Below are positions 32,669 through 42,131 of a stretch of DNA of 64,000 nucleotides, piece after piece. The notes under the pieces were generated by a model. The model searched no databases and was not told the origin of the DNA. It saw only the letters and a program-made list of their open reading frames with translations. The stretch is from the NCBI RefSeq assembly GCF_013372105.1, contig NZ_CP053825.1, positions 682,001-746,000 of the forward strand. The letters run 5' to 3'. Origin of the DNA: Campylobacter armoricus. Lineage in GTDB: Bacteria > Campylobacterota > Campylobacteria > Campylobacterales > Campylobacteraceae. Position numbers and translations under genes: made by a program. Every line of letters begins with the position of its first letter. Within the stretch, counting starts at the first letter, position 1.

Positions 32669-33756
32669 CTAAAATGCATCACATCTCCATCACAAACAAC
32701 ATAATCTTTACCTTCAAGGCGTAATTTCCCAGCTTCTTTTGCTCCATTTTCACCTTTGTAGGTAATATAATCTTCATAAGAAATTACTTCAGCTTTTATA
32801 AAGCCTTTTTCAAAGTCGTTATGAATTACACTTGCTGCCTTAGGAGCTTTCCAGCCTTTTTGGATAGTCCATGATCTAACTTCAACTTGCCCGGCTGTAA
32901 AATAACTAATCAAATTCAGTTTTGAAAAAGCTGTGCGTATAACTACTTCAAGACCACTTCTTTCTACACCTAAAGATTTTAAAAACTCATAATTTTCTTC
33001 ATCACTTAGAGCAATCATTTCTTCTTCTATTTTAGAACATAGTTTAATTACTTCATGACCTGATTTTGCAGCAAATTCTTTAAGTTCTTTTACAAATTCA
33101 TTATCTTCTAAAAGCGAATTTTCATCAACATTTGCTCCATATATAACTTCTTTAGCAGAAAGTAATCTTAGTTCTTTGATAAGAGCTTGATAGACTTCAT
33201 TTTTATTAGCAAAAGAGCTTGCGCTATTGTTTTGGTTTAAATGCTCTAAAAGCTCATTTGCTAAGGCTAAGCTTTCTTTAGCGCCTTTTTCGTTTGCTTT
33301 TGCACCTTTGGTGAGTTTTTCAATTTTTTTACTAAGTTGTTCAATATCTGCTAATATTAGCTCTGTTTCGATGATTTGAATATCACGCACAGGATCAACA
33401 CTTCCTGCTACATGAGTGATATTTTCATCATCAAAACAACGCACTATATGTAAAATCATTTCTGTTTCGCGTATATTAGATAAAAATTTATTACCCAAGC
33501 CCTCGCCTTTGCTAGCTCCTGCTACTAATCCTGCTATATCTACAAATTCTATATTTGAGCGTATTATTTTTTGAGGATTGACTATTTTTGCTAATTCTTT
33601 TAAACGATAATCAGGCACAGGAACTACAGCTTTATTTGGCTCTATGGTGCAAAATGGATAATTTGCACTTTCAGCATTTTGTGCTCTTGTTAGTGCATTA
33701 AAAGTTGTAGATTTTCCAACATTTGGAAGTCCTACTATACCTACAGATAAACTCAT
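32656..33756 (-). CDS. ychF: Redox-regulated ATPase YchF
   Basis: Obg-family P-loop ATPase associated with ribosomes and oxidative-stress responses. The 366-residue protein has G1 GLPNVGKST, the G3 DIAGLVAGASKGEGLGN, the altered G4 YGANVDE that gives ATP preference, a coiled-coil middle and a C-terminal TGS domain (SYFTAGQVEVRSWTI). The first four bases overlap the end of pepA. It ends within a palindromic terminator. Confidence 0.95.
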   Translation of the reverse strand: MSLSVGIVGLPNVGKSTTFNALTRAQNAESANYPFCTIEPNKAVVPVPDYRLKELAKIVNPQKIIRSNIEFVDIAGLVAGASKGEGLGNKFLSNIRETEMILHIVRCFDDENITHVAGSVDPVRDIQIIETELILADIEQLSKKIEKLTKGAKANEKGAKESLALANELLEHLNQNNSASSFANKNEVYQALIKELRLLSAKEVIYGANVDENSLLEDNEFVKELKEFAAKSGHEVIKLCSKIEEEMIALSDEENYEFLKSLGVERSGLEVVIRTAFSKLNLISYFTAGQVEVRSWTIQKGWKAPKAASVIHNDFEKGFIKAEVISYEDYITYKGENGAKEAGKLRLEGKDYVVCDGDVMHFRFNV

Positions 33757-35204
33757 TTTTTATTCCTTGAAAGATAAAGTAAATAAGAAAGACACATTCT
33801 AACTCCAGCTCCAGTTGCACCAAAGCTATGATAACCCCAAGCTTTTTCTAAATATGCAGGTCCTGCTATATCTAAGTGTAGCCATTTGTCTTTGTATTCA
33901 TCTCTAATGAAAGAATTTAAAAATAATCCTGCAGTAATAGCACCACCATAACGACTTGAAGAAGTATTGCTTATATCAGCAATATTTGATTTTATAAGTT
34001 CTTTTAAATATGGATTAAAATGAAGTATAGTTGCTAAATCACCACTTTTTTTGCTTATTTTAAAAAATTCATTTTGTAAATCTTCATTATTTCCCATTAT
34101 GCCACTTGTATATTCCCCAAGACCTACTACGCAAGCACCTGTTAGTGTAGCAAGATCGATGATTAAATCAGGTTTTAGATCTTGTGCAAAAGAAAGACAA
34201 TCAGCCAATACTAATCTACCTTCAGCATCTGTGTTTCTTACTTCTATACTTACACCTTCTCTTGAGATTAATACATCATCAGGTTTATAAGCATTTCCGC
34301 CTATCATATTTTCAGTAGCACCTATGATAGAGTGAATTTCTATATCAAGATTTAATTCACTTGCACCCTTAATAATAGCCATAGCAGCTGCTCCACCACT
34401 TTTGTCTGATTTCATAGTAAGCATATAATCAGCCGGTTTTAGACTAAGTCCACCACTATCATAGGTTAGTCCTTTGCCTACAAACACTACTTTCATTTTT
34501 GCATTTTGTGGTTTATAAGAAAGATGAATGAGTTTTGGTGGATGAATCGAAGCACGATTTACCGCTAAAAATGCTTGCATTTTTTCTTTTTCTAAAAAAT
34601 CGCTTTCATATATTTGACATGAAATTTTAGGGTCATTTTTGCTTAAATTTGTAGCATCTTCAGCCATTTTAGCTGGAGTGTAAATTTGTGGAATTTCATT
34701 AACTATATCTTTAGCAAAATCACAAGCATTAGAAAAAATTTGCCCATAGCTAATACCTATGCGAGCTTCTTCTATATTGTAAGTCTTTCCATTAATTTCA
34801 TCTTTTGAGATAAGTATGTTTTCTAGCTTACCTTGCGTTTTTTCTTTTTTGTATTTATCAAATTCGTAAGCACCAAAGGTAAATCCTTGTATCATAGCAT
34901 TAAAGCTATTTACTACACATTGCCCAACAACACATTTTGTTTTAATACTTTGAATTTCAAGTTTTTTTAAAGCCTTGTATGCGTTTGCAAAGGCAAGTCT
35001 TATATCCTCATAATCTAAACTTTTTAATTCGCTATAAAGAATTTTATTTTGCATATCTATGCAAATTCCTTCGCCCTTGTATTTTGAAATTTTAAAAAGC
35101 TCTTGACTTTGGGTATATTTTTCTAAATTTTTATTTTGAATTAAAATGATTTCAAAATCAGCATTAATAAAATCAATATTTTCTTCTTTAAAATTAAAAA
35201 TCAT
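33753..35204 (-). CDS. pepA: Leucyl aminopeptidase (M17)
   Basis: Di-metal cytosolic aminopeptidase, 483 residues. The catalytic C-terminal domain shows GKGLTYDSGGLSLKP, the MKSDKSGGAA lysine and metal ligands, NTDAEGRLVLADCL and the closing GATGAGVR. PepA proteins of some bacteria also bind DNA; nothing here tests that. It overlaps both dedA and ychF by four bases. Confidence 0.95.
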   Translation of the reverse strand: MIFNFKEENIDFINADFEIILIQNKNLEKYTQSQELFKISKYKGEGICIDMQNKILYSELKSLDYEDIRLAFANAYKALKKLEIQSIKTKCVVGQCVVNSFNAMIQGFTFGAYEFDKYKKEKTQGKLENILISKDEINGKTYNIEEARIGISYGQIFSNACDFAKDIVNEIPQIYTPAKMAEDATNLSKNDPKISCQIYESDFLEKEKMQAFLAVNRASIHPPKLIHLSYKPQNAKMKVVFVGKGLTYDSGGLSLKPADYMLTMKSDKSGGAAAMAIIKGASELNLDIEIHSIIGATENMIGGNAYKPDDVLISREGVSIEVRNTDAEGRLVLADCLSFAQDLKPDLIIDLATLTGACVVGLGEYTSGIMGNNEDLQNEFFKISKKSGDLATILHFNPYLKELIKSNIADISNTSSSRYGGAITAGLFLNSFIRDEYKDKWLHLDIAGPAYLEKAWGYHSFGATGAGVRMCLSYLLYLSRNKK

Positions 35205-35794
35205 TTATGAGTCCTTTTTCTAAGTATAGATTTTTCCATTTGTTTCATACCTAAAAATAAAGCAAGTAAGAAACAAGCTATAATAGGCACAGCAAAATAC
35301 CAATGTGCTCCAGCCCATTCAACTGCAAGCCAAATTTCTTTTCCGAAAAACCATGCGAGTAAAATAGTTATAGCAGCCCAAGCCCATGCACTTATAAGAT
35401 TAATAAAAGCAAATTTTTTTGCACTATAACGAGTTAATCCTATACTCATAGGTATGATAGTTCTAAAACCATACATATATCTTTGTATGAAGATTATAGG
35501 CCAACCAAAACGCTGTAAAAGTAAATGTGCTATAGCAAATTTACGCCTTTGGGTTCGGAGTTTTTTTTGGATATATTTTTTATTATATCTTCCTATGTAA
35601 AAATATATTTGATCACCTACAAAACCACCTAATCCAGCCACAAAAATAATCAAACCTAGATTAACATGTCCTTCATGGGCAAAAATACCTGCTAAAATAA
35701 GCGCTAATTCACCTTCTAATATGCACCATAAAAAAACTATGATATAAGCCCAATTTTTATAATCATATAAAAGTTGTTTTAAAAATTCTTCCAT
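35201..35794 (-). CDS. DedA family membrane protein
   Basis: A 197-residue polytopic protein with the SNARE-associated/DedA domain: the acidic EGELALILAGIFA, the GGFVGDQIYFYIGR motif and RYMYGFRTIIPMSIGLTRYSAKKFAFIN with conserved arginine. DedA proteins are likely polyprenyl-phosphate or phosphatidylethanolamine transporters and affect envelope integrity. It lies between apt and pepA in an operon that runs rpiB to ychF. Confidence 0.9.
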   Translation of the reverse strand: MEEFLKQLLYDYKNWAYIIVFLWCILEGELALILAGIFAHEGHVNLGLIIFVAGLGGFVGDQIYFYIGRYNKKYIQKKLRTQRRKFAIAHLLLQRFGWPIIFIQRYMYGFRTIIPMSIGLTRYSAKKFAFINLISAWAWAAITILLAWFFGKEIWLAVEWAGAHWYFAVPIIACFLLALFLGMKQMEKSILRKRTHK

Positions 35795-35795
35795 A

Positions 35796-36338
35796 TCATA
35801 CCTCTAAAATACTATAAACTGAAGTTAATTTGGCTAATTCTTTAGCTCCATCAAGATCTTTTAATTCTAATAAAAAGCAAGCTTCAATGCATTTTGCATT
35901 AAGCTTTTCTATAAGCCTTATAGCTGCAATAGCAGTGCCACCTGTAGCTATAAGATCATCTATAAGTAGCACTTTTGCATTTTTGCTATCATTAAAAGCA
36001 TCTGTGTGAATTTCTATACTATCTGTACCATACTCTAAACTATAAGATTCTTGTATGCATTTAAAAGGTAGTTTGCCAGGTTTTCTAATAGGCACAAAAG
36101 GTAGTTTTAATCTTGCACTCAACGCTGCACCAAAAATAAAACCTCGACTTTCTATGCCAACAATATAATCAAGCTCTTTGTTTTGGTATTTTTCAACCAA
36201 ATGATCCATTAAAAATGCAAATGCATTTTTGTTATTTAATAAAGTGGTAATATCTCTAAAAATAATTCCTTTTTTAGGAAAATCTTTAATAGCTCTTATG
36301 CTGTCTAATAAATATTTTTTATCCTGTTCTTTCATCAT
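35796..36338 (-). CDS. apt: Adenine phosphoribosyltransferase
   Basis: Salvages adenine to AMP using PRPP. The 180-residue protein contains the [14 protein letters not shown] loop and the PRPP-binding [14 protein letters not shown]. Two adjacent ATGs exist; the first is seven bases from GAGG. It overlaps the upstream coiled-coil protein gene by four bases and is separated from dedA by one base. Confidence 0.96.
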   Translation of the reverse strand: MMKEQDKKYLLDSIRAIKDFPKKGIIFRDITTLLNNKNAFAFLMDHLVEKYQNKELDYIVGIESRGFIFGAALSARLKLPFVPIRKPGKLPFKCIQESYSLEYGTDSIEIHTDAFNDSKNAKVLLIDDLIATGGTAIAAIRLIEKLNAKCIEACFLLELKDLDGAKELAKLTSVYSILEV

Positions 36339-36667
36339 AACAACGCCTCAATTTTTGCTTCTAATTCTTTAATTCTTTGTCTTAATTTTTCATTTTCTAT
36401 ACGATATTGTGAATTTCTTGTTCTAAGAGAAGTTAAATCAGCTTTGCTTTTGTTAAGTTCTTCTGTAAGAATATCAATATTTCCTAAACTTCTTTGGAGT
36501 TGTACTTGTAATTTTCTAATAACAATTTCAGTATCTTCAAGATTGTTTTTTATAAATTCTTTTGCAACTTTTTCTTTATGTAATAATGTTTTATAATACA
36601 ACAACATAATAGTCATATAAATACTAATACATATTAATATAGTTAGTACAAGCCAGCTTAATATCAT
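36335..36667 (-). CDS. Small membrane-anchored coiled-coil protein of unknown function
   Basis: A 110-residue protein with one N-terminal transmembrane helix (about residues 3-25) and a long charged heptad-repeat region from residue 40 to the end, predicted as coiled coil on the cytoplasmic side. No enzymatic motif is seen. GAGGA precedes the ATG. A homologue sits between rpiB and apt in C. jejuni, so it is conserved in the operon. Its function is not known to me. Confidence 0.8.
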   Translation of the reverse strand: MILSWLVLTILICISIYMTIMLLYYKTLLHKEKVAKEFIKNNLEDTEIVIRKLQVQLQRSLGNIDILTEELNKSKADLTSLRTRNSQYRIENEKLRQRIKELEAKIEALL

Positions 36668-37101
36668 AAATTTTCCTCTATTTTACTAATTCTTACACAA
36701 TGCCTACCTCCGCTAAAAGAAGTATTGATAAAATTTGTAATGATTTCAAATGCCATATCTACCCCTGTTAATCTTGCACCTAAAGCTAAAACATTAGCAT
36801 CGTTGTGCTCTCTTGAGAGTTTAGCGCTTAATGGTTCATTGCATAAAGCACAGCGTATATTTTTATGACGATTTGCTGCTATACTCATACCAATTCCAGA
36901 ACCACAAACTAAAATTCCAAAGCTATTATCATTGATTTTTGAACTTAGTAAATGAGCATAATCAGGATAATCGCAGCGTTCGTTACAAAATGGTCCTAAA
37001 TCTTCTAAAATAATATTTTGTTTATTTAAAAAGTTAGTAATTTCTTGCTTTAAAGCAAATCCTGCATGATCGCTTGCTATATAAATTTTTTCTCTTAACA
37101 T
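36664..37101 (-). CDS. rpiB: Ribose-5-phosphate isomerase B
   Basis: Interconverts ribulose-5-phosphate and ribose-5-phosphate. The 145-residue RpiB/LacAB-type protein shows ASDHAGF at the start, the active-site cysteine in LVCGSGIGMSIAANR, and NDANVLALGARLTG. It is the first gene of the minus-strand operon rpiB-coiled-coil-apt-dedA-pepA-ychF, in which every junction is an overlap or within two bases. Confidence 0.95.
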   Translation of the reverse strand: MLREKIYIASDHAGFALKQEITNFLNKQNIILEDLGPFCNERCDYPDYAHLLSSKINDNSFGILVCGSGIGMSIAANRHKNIRCALCNEPLSAKLSREHNDANVLALGARLTGVDMAFEIITNFINTSFSGGRHCVRISKIEENL

Positions 37102-37197
37102 TAATATTCACTTTTGTTGTTAATTTTTAAAGTATTTATTTTATCATATTTAATTAAAATTTTTCTTTCTTATATATAATGTTTTTAAATATTTATT

Positions 37198-37206
37198 TGA
37201 TATAAT
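37198..37206 (+). promoter_or_regulatory. Extended -10 promoter of cheB-cheR
   Basis: TGATATAAT fits TGnTATAAT, 23 bases before the cheB ATG, in the 128-base divergent rpiB/cheB gap. Confidence 0.55.
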
Positions 37207-37229
37207 AAATCATCGTTTTAAGGTAAAAA

Positions 37230-37781
37230 ATGAAACTTATATTAATTGGTTCTTCAACCGGTGGTCCAAGCCAGCTAAAATTTTTACTCAATGATGTAGA
37301 ATTAAAAGATTGTGCGGTAGTGATAGCTCAGCATATGAATCCAGCTTTTATTCCTTCTTTTGTAAATCAATTTAATAAAGAAGCTGTAAGTGAAGTTATT
37401 ATACCAAGCGATAAGGAAATTTTGAAAAGTAAAATTTATATTTGTCAAAAAAATATGGTTTTAAGTGGAAATAATGCTTTAGTATTAAATGTTACAGAGC
37501 AAACAAGTAGTTTTAATCCTGGTATTGATGTTTTATTTTCCTCTGTTGTAAATCTTTGCAAATATCATAAAATTTTGGCTTTAATTATGACTGGTATGGG
37601 AGATGATGGTGCTAAATCTTTATTTGAGCTTTACAAGGTTGGAGTAAGGTGTTTATGTGAGAATGAAGCTGATTCTATAGTTTATGGTATGCCAAAAAAG
37701 GCTAGAGATACAAATCCAAACTTAAAACCGATGAGTTTAATTGAGCTTAAAAAAGAAATAGTAAATTTCTTAAAATCATAG
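37230..37781 (+). CDS. cheB: Receiver-less chemotaxis methylesterase CheB
   Basis: Protein-glutamate methylesterase of 183 residues that removes methyl groups from chemoreceptors. It consists of the catalytic domain only: IGSSTGGPSQLKFLL with the catalytic serine, AQHMNPAF with the histidine, and IMTGMGDDGAKSL with the aspartate. The usual N-terminal receiver domain is absent, as in C. jejuni, so activity cannot be controlled by CheA phosphorylation in the usual way. It is followed ten bases later by cheR. Confidence 0.94.
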   Translation: MKLILIGSSTGGPSQLKFLLNDVELKDCAVVIAQHMNPAFIPSFVNQFNKEAVSEVIIPSDKEILKSKIYICQKNMVLSGNNALVLNVTEQTSSFNPGIDVLFSSVVNLCKYHKILALIMTGMGDDGAKSLFELYKVGVRCLCENEADSIVYGMPKKARDTNPNLKPMSLIELKKEIVNFLKS

Positions 37782-37791
37782 GATAGAAAAA

Positions 37792-38574
37792 ATGATAAAA
37801 ATTACAGAAAACGAAATGCTTGAATTTGTAAAAATAGTAGAACAAATAAGTGGAAATAATTTAAACACAAAAAAAGATATATTGCTTATAAAACTTCCTA
37901 AATTTTTACAAGAATTAGGATTAAAAAGTCTTAGTGAGTTAAATGAAAAAGTCCAATTTCAAAGAAATTTAAAACAAGAAACAATGGATTTTATCACAGT
38001 TTGTGAAACTTATTTTTTTAGAGAATTAGAGCAATTAAAAGATGTGATTTTTTATATAAAATCTCTTGATCGTCCTGTGAATGTTTTGTGCGCCCCATGT
38101 TCAAGTGGTGAGGAGGTGTATTCTTTAGCTATATTAGCAAGTGAGAATTTTGTTAAAGGAATGAATATCATCGGTATTGATATTAATAAAAAAATGATAG
38201 ATAAGTGTAATGATATGATTTATTCAGAGCGTTCAGTAGCTAGACTAAACACTATGCAAAAAACGCGTTATTTTGATATAAAAGATAAAATGTATCATCT
38301 TAAAAAAGAAACTCTAGCTTGTAGATGTCGTTTTGAGCTTTGCAATGTTTTTGATGATTCTTTATTTAAGCTTGGAAAATTTGATGTGATTTTTTCAAGA
38401 AATATGATGATATATTTTGATCAAGATTTTAAAATTAGACTTATGGAGCGTTTTTATAAAATCTTAAATAAAGAAGGTAGAATTTATCCAGGAAAATCAG
38501 ACCTTGTTCCAGAAACTGCTTATTTTGATAAAAACTTTTCAGCAGGTGGAGTTTATTATTATAAGGTGGATTAA
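37792..38574 (+). CDS. cheR: Chemotaxis protein methyltransferase CheR
   Basis: SAM-dependent methyltransferase of chemoreceptor glutamates. The 260-residue protein has an N-terminal helical domain and the catalytic motifs ETYFFRE, APCSSGEEVYSLAIL, IIGIDINKKMI and FDVIFSRNMMIYFD. It is paired with cheB for receptor adaptation. Its 3' end overlaps the convergent MFS gene by four bases. Confidence 0.94.
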   Translation: MIKITENEMLEFVKIVEQISGNNLNTKKDILLIKLPKFLQELGLKSLSELNEKVQFQRNLKQETMDFITVCETYFFRELEQLKDVIFYIKSLDRPVNVLCAPCSSGEEVYSLAILASENFVKGMNIIGIDINKKMIDKCNDMIYSERSVARLNTMQKTRYFDIKDKMYHLKKETLACRCRFELCNVFDDSLFKLGKFDVIFSRNMMIYFDQDFKIRLMERFYKILNKEGRIYPGKSDLVPETAYFDKNFSAGGVYYYKVD

Positions 38575-39764
38575 TTATATTTTTTATTAAACCACCACCA
38601 ATAAATTGCTGCAAATATAAAACATACTCCTAGTCCAAAGGTGAAATAATTTAGTTTTAATCCATAAAATTCAAATAAATATCCAGTAGAAAAAGCAATA
38701 ATTGCACTAAAAGTTAAATATACCATATCATTGTAGGCTATTACTCTACCATAATATTTTTTATCACAATCATTTTGCAAAAGTGTATAAGTATAGCTCC
38801 ATAAAGATGAAGTGCAAAATCCTGCCATTATAAGTCCTATAAATGCAATATAAAAATTAAATTGTAAGCAAGCCCAAAACATTATACCTATACCTTGTGC
38901 TAGATATAGATATACTAGAGTATTTTTATTGATATAAGGGCTAAGCACATAAGGTCCTATGAGTAAAGAAATAGCTCTTATAGCATTAGATATTCCTATG
39001 GCTAAAGGTATCGAAATAATTTTTGCGTATTCATATTCAGCTAAAAGGGTGATTAAAACATCATAAGCTGTTATACCTACTACCCCATGAAGTAAAATTA
39101 AATGAATGATTTTTTTATTGCTAAAAACATAGATTAAACCTTCTTTGATAAGTATTAAAGGATTATTTTGTGTAGTATTTTTCTCATTTGGTAGAAGTAG
39201 TGTTTTTAGTATAAGCATAGCACAAAATAGCATTAAGGTATCAGCTATGAAAGCTGGTTTTACTCCAAAAATATCTATAAAAAGCCCTGCAGCACCCATA
39301 CCTAAAGCATAAGAAACAGCCCATATAATACTATGAAGTTCATTTCCTAGTTTTAATTCTTGCTGGGTTAAAATTTTAGGTAAAACTGACATTTCTGTTT
39401 GAAAATACATACTTGCAACTGCCATACGGATAAATGTTAAAAGATATAAAAACCAAAGCATCGCTAAAGAATTTACAAAAATTAGCATAAAAATAGAAAT
39501 CATTTCAATGCTTATCATAGTTAATAATAAATTTTTAGGTTTAAATCTATCTACTATTATTCCGTTTATGGGTGCAAGTATAATAGAAGGTAAGAAAACA
39601 AAAATAGCTGAAAAACCTATAATGTTTGCGGGTGCTTGAAGTTCTTTTGTTAAGAGAGTGAAAACTCCAACTTGAGAAAACCAAGCTCCAAAATAACTTA
39701 TAAATTGAACAATAGCCAAAAGTCGAAAAGTTTTGTTAGTTTTAAGTAAAGATCTATAAGTCAT
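38571..39764 (-). CDS. MFS transporter (EntS/MFS_3-like)
   Basis: A 397-residue protein with about 12 transmembrane segments, the signature-like GIIVDRFKPKNLLL loop and YYGRVIAYNDMVYL late segment, resembling the MFS_3 group that contains enterobactin exporter EntS and drug efflux pumps. Substrate unknown. It is a single gene between cheR and mqnC, read from a start near the divergent mqnC region. Confidence 0.82.
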   Translation of the reverse strand: MTYRSLLKTNKTFRLLAIVQFISYFGAWFSQVGVFTLLTKELQAPANIIGFSAIFVFLPSIILAPINGIIVDRFKPKNLLLTMISIEMISIFMLIFVNSLAMLWFLYLLTFIRMAVASMYFQTEMSVLPKILTQQELKLGNELHSIIWAVSYALGMGAAGLFIDIFGVKPAFIADTLMLFCAMLILKTLLLPNEKNTTQNNPLILIKEGLIYVFSNKKIIHLILLHGVVGITAYDVLITLLAEYEYAKIISIPLAIGISNAIRAISLLIGPYVLSPYINKNTLVYLYLAQGIGIMFWACLQFNFYIAFIGLIMAGFCTSSLWSYTYTLLQNDCDKKYYGRVIAYNDMVYLTFSAIIAFSTGYLFEFYGLKLNYFTFGLGVCFIFAAIYWWWFNKKYN

Positions 39765-39833
39765 AATGATCCTAGAAAATATGAAAATTAAAGGTTTTGA
39801 TTATATCCTTTTTAAGATTATTTTACATTTAAA

Positions 39834-39842
39834 TGTTATAAT
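39834..39842 (+). promoter_or_regulatory. Extended -10 promoter of mqnC
   Basis: TGTTATAAT lies 22 bases before the mqnC ATG and makes the short upstream frame extension unlikely to be translated. Confidence 0.5.
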
Positions 39843-39864
39843 AATCTTTTTAAGAGGATTAAAA

Positions 39865-40911
39865 ATGAATAGATTAAGTAAAGAAGAAGCTTTAGAGATA
39901 CTTCAAAAAATGCCTTTATATGAACTGGGAGAAAAAGCTTATAATAAAAAATTACAACTTCATCCTGAAAAAATAACTACTTTTGTGGTAGATAGAAATA
40001 TCAACTATACAAATATTTGCTGTATTGATTGTGATTTTTGTGCTTTTTGTAGAAAAGAAAAAGATGATGATTCTTATATTTTAAAATATGAAGAAATAGG
40101 GCAAAAAATAGAAGAATTACAAGCCATAGGTGGAACGCAAATTTTATTTCAAGGCGGGGTGCATCCAAAGCTTAAAATAGAATGGTATGAAGATTTACTT
40201 TCATATATAAAAACAAATTATCCTGCCATAACCGTGCATGGTTTTTCAGCAGTAGAGATAGCTTATATAGCAAGAGTTTCTAAAATTTCTATTGAAGAAG
40301 TTTTAAAAAGATTGCAAACTAAAGGACTTTTTTCTATACCTGGAGCAGGAGCTGAAGTGTTAAGCGATAGGGTAAGAGATATCATAGCACCACATAAATG
40401 CGACACGGCTACTTGGCTTAAAGTGCATGAGAGCGCACATAGTATAGGTATGAAAAGTACTGCTACTATGATGTTTGGTACGGTTGAGAGCGATGAAGAG
40501 ATTATAGAACATTTTGATCATTTAAGAAACTTACAAGATAAAACAAATGGTTTTAGAGCTTTTATTTTATGGTCGTTTCAAAGTGAAAATACACCTTTGA
40601 TTCAAAAACATCCTGAAATTATCAAGCAAAGCTCTAATAGGTATTTGAGATTGTTAGCTTTGGCAAGACTTTACTTGGATAATTTTAAAAATTTACAAAG
40701 TTCTTGGGTTACACAAGGCTCGTTAATAGGCCAACTTGCTTTAAAATTTGGAGCAAATGATTTAGGTTCAACTATGATGGAAGAAAATGTTGTAGCTGCT
40801 GCTGGTGCAAAATATAGAATGAATCAAGAGCAGATGATAGAGCTTATAAAAGATATTGGAGAAATTCCAGCAAAACGCGACACAGCTTATAATATCTTAG
40901 AAAGGTTTTAA
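39865..40911 (+). CDS. mqnC: Cyclic dehypoxanthinyl futalosine synthase (menaquinone, futalosine pathway)
   Basis: Radical SAM enzyme that cyclises dehypoxanthinyl futalosine in menaquinone synthesis. The CX3CX2C cluster site is in NICCIDCDFCAF, followed by LFQGGVHP, the GAGAEVLSDRVR motif and the RAFILWSFQSENTP segment typical of MqnC/MqnE. I start at ATG 39865, which has AAGAGGA upstream, and reject a 33-codon extension to 39766. It is the first gene of the mqnC-M16-recG-regulator unit. Confidence 0.93.
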   Translation: MNRLSKEEALEILQKMPLYELGEKAYNKKLQLHPEKITTFVVDRNINYTNICCIDCDFCAFCRKEKDDDSYILKYEEIGQKIEELQAIGGTQILFQGGVHPKLKIEWYEDLLSYIKTNYPAITVHGFSAVEIAYIARVSKISIEEVLKRLQTKGLFSIPGAGAEVLSDRVRDIIAPHKCDTATWLKVHESAHSIGMKSTATMMFGTVESDEEIIEHFDHLRNLQDKTNGFRAFILWSFQSENTPLIQKHPEIIKQSSNRYLRLLALARLYLDNFKNLQSSWVTQGSLIGQLALKFGANDLGSTMMEENVVAAAGAKYRMNQEQMIELIKDIGEIPAKRDTAYNILERF

Positions 40912-42131
40912 TGTTACATTTAGATTTTGATAACACCAAAATAAACATAATATATGAGTATGAAAATGAACTCCCTATAGTTTATTTTAAAGTAATTTTT
41001 AAAAATAGTGGCAAAATAGCAGAAAAATATAATGCTGGTTGTGCGAGTATGCTTGCGAGAATTTTAAATGAAGGAAGCAATGATGAGTTTTTTAAAAGTT
41101 TGGAATATCGTGCCATAGAACTTTATGCTAAATCTAGCTTTGAACATTTTCAAATCAATATCAAATGTTTAAAAGAGCATTTTGAATTTGCTATAGAAAA
41201 ACTTCAAGAGTTATTTTTAAATATTCGTTTTGAAGAAAAAATCTTGCAAAGATTAAAAACTTTAGCTTTGGGAGAGCTTGCAAGTTTAAATACTGATTAT
41301 GATTATCAAGCAAAAAGACTTTTAAATAAAAATGTTTTCAAAGAAGAAATTTTTGCTAGCGGACTTGATGGAACTAAAGAAAGTATAGAAAAAATCACAT
41401 TAAAAGAATTACAAGATTTTATGAGTAAAAATTTAGTACTTGATAATGCTTTATTTGTTTTTGGTGGTGATATTAAAGAAAATGAAGTAAAGATTAAAGC
41501 AGAAAAAATTTGCCAAATCCTAAAAAGAAACACTCCAAATCAAAACAAAAATTACAAACTCATTGATGAGAGTATAGAAGTAAGTGAGCAAAAAATCACC
41601 GAGCAAGCTTATATATACTTTTGCTCTCCATTTAATATACAAATTAATGATGAGAAAATGCACCTAGCTAAACTTGCTTTGTTTATATTAGGACAAGGTG
41701 GTTTTGGTTCGCGTTTAATGGAGGAAGTGCGTGTAAAAAGAGGTTTAGCATATTCAGCATATGCTATGCTTGATGTTAATTTAAATTATAGTAGAGTTTT
41801 TGGATATTTGCAAACTAAAAATGAAAGTGCAAATGATGCTAAAATTTTAGTAAAAGAAGTTTTTGAAAATTTTATTCAAAATGGGGTAAATGAAAAAGAA
41901 TTTCAACTAGCAAAGCAATTTTTAGTAGGTTCTATGCCTTTAAGATATGAAAGTTTAGCTAAAAGACTAGATATAATGCTAAATGAATACTTACATGGTT
42001 TAAAACTTGGAAATTTAAAAGAGGAAGTGCAAAAGATTAAAAATACTACTTTAGATGAATTGAATGATTTTATAAAAGCACATAGTGAAATCACCAAAGT
42101 GAGTTTTGCAAGTATAGAAAATGAAAGTTGA
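40911..42131 (+). CDS. M16 peptidase-like protein lacking the zinc motif
   Basis: A 406-residue protein with the two-domain M16 fold. The C-terminal domain retains the substrate-binding arginine and tyrosine in GQGGFGSRLMEEVRVKRGLAYSAYA. At the place of the HxxEH zinc motif the N-terminal domain reads CASMLARILNEG, so it is probably not catalytic alone. Similar beta-type M16 proteins act with a catalytic partner. No signal peptide is evident. It overlaps mqnC by one base and recG by eleven. Confidence 0.85.
   Translation: MLHLDFDNTKINIIYEYENELPIVYFKVIFKNSGKIAEKYNAGCASMLARILNEGSNDEFFKSLEYRAIELYAKSSFEHFQINIKCLKEHFEFAIEKLQELFLNIRFEEKILQRLKTLALGELASLNTDYDYQAKRLLNKNVFKEEIFASGLDGTKESIEKITLKELQDFMSKNLVLDNALFVFGGDIKENEVKIKAEKICQILKRNTPNQNKNYKLIDESIEVSEQKITEQAYIYFCSPFNIQINDEKMHLAKLALFILGQGGFGSRLMEEVRVKRGLAYSAYAMLDVNLNYSRVFGYLQTKNESANDAKILVKEVFENFIQNGVNEKEFQLAKQFLVGSMPLRYESLAKRLDIMLNEYLHGLKLGNLKEEVQKIKNTTLDELNDFIKAHSEITKVSFASIENES

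Noticed and set aside
39766-39864. N-terminal extension of mqnC by 33 codons
   Set aside because: The extended -10 promoter and AAGAGGA lie inside the extension, directly before ATG 39865, and the extension is not MqnC-like.
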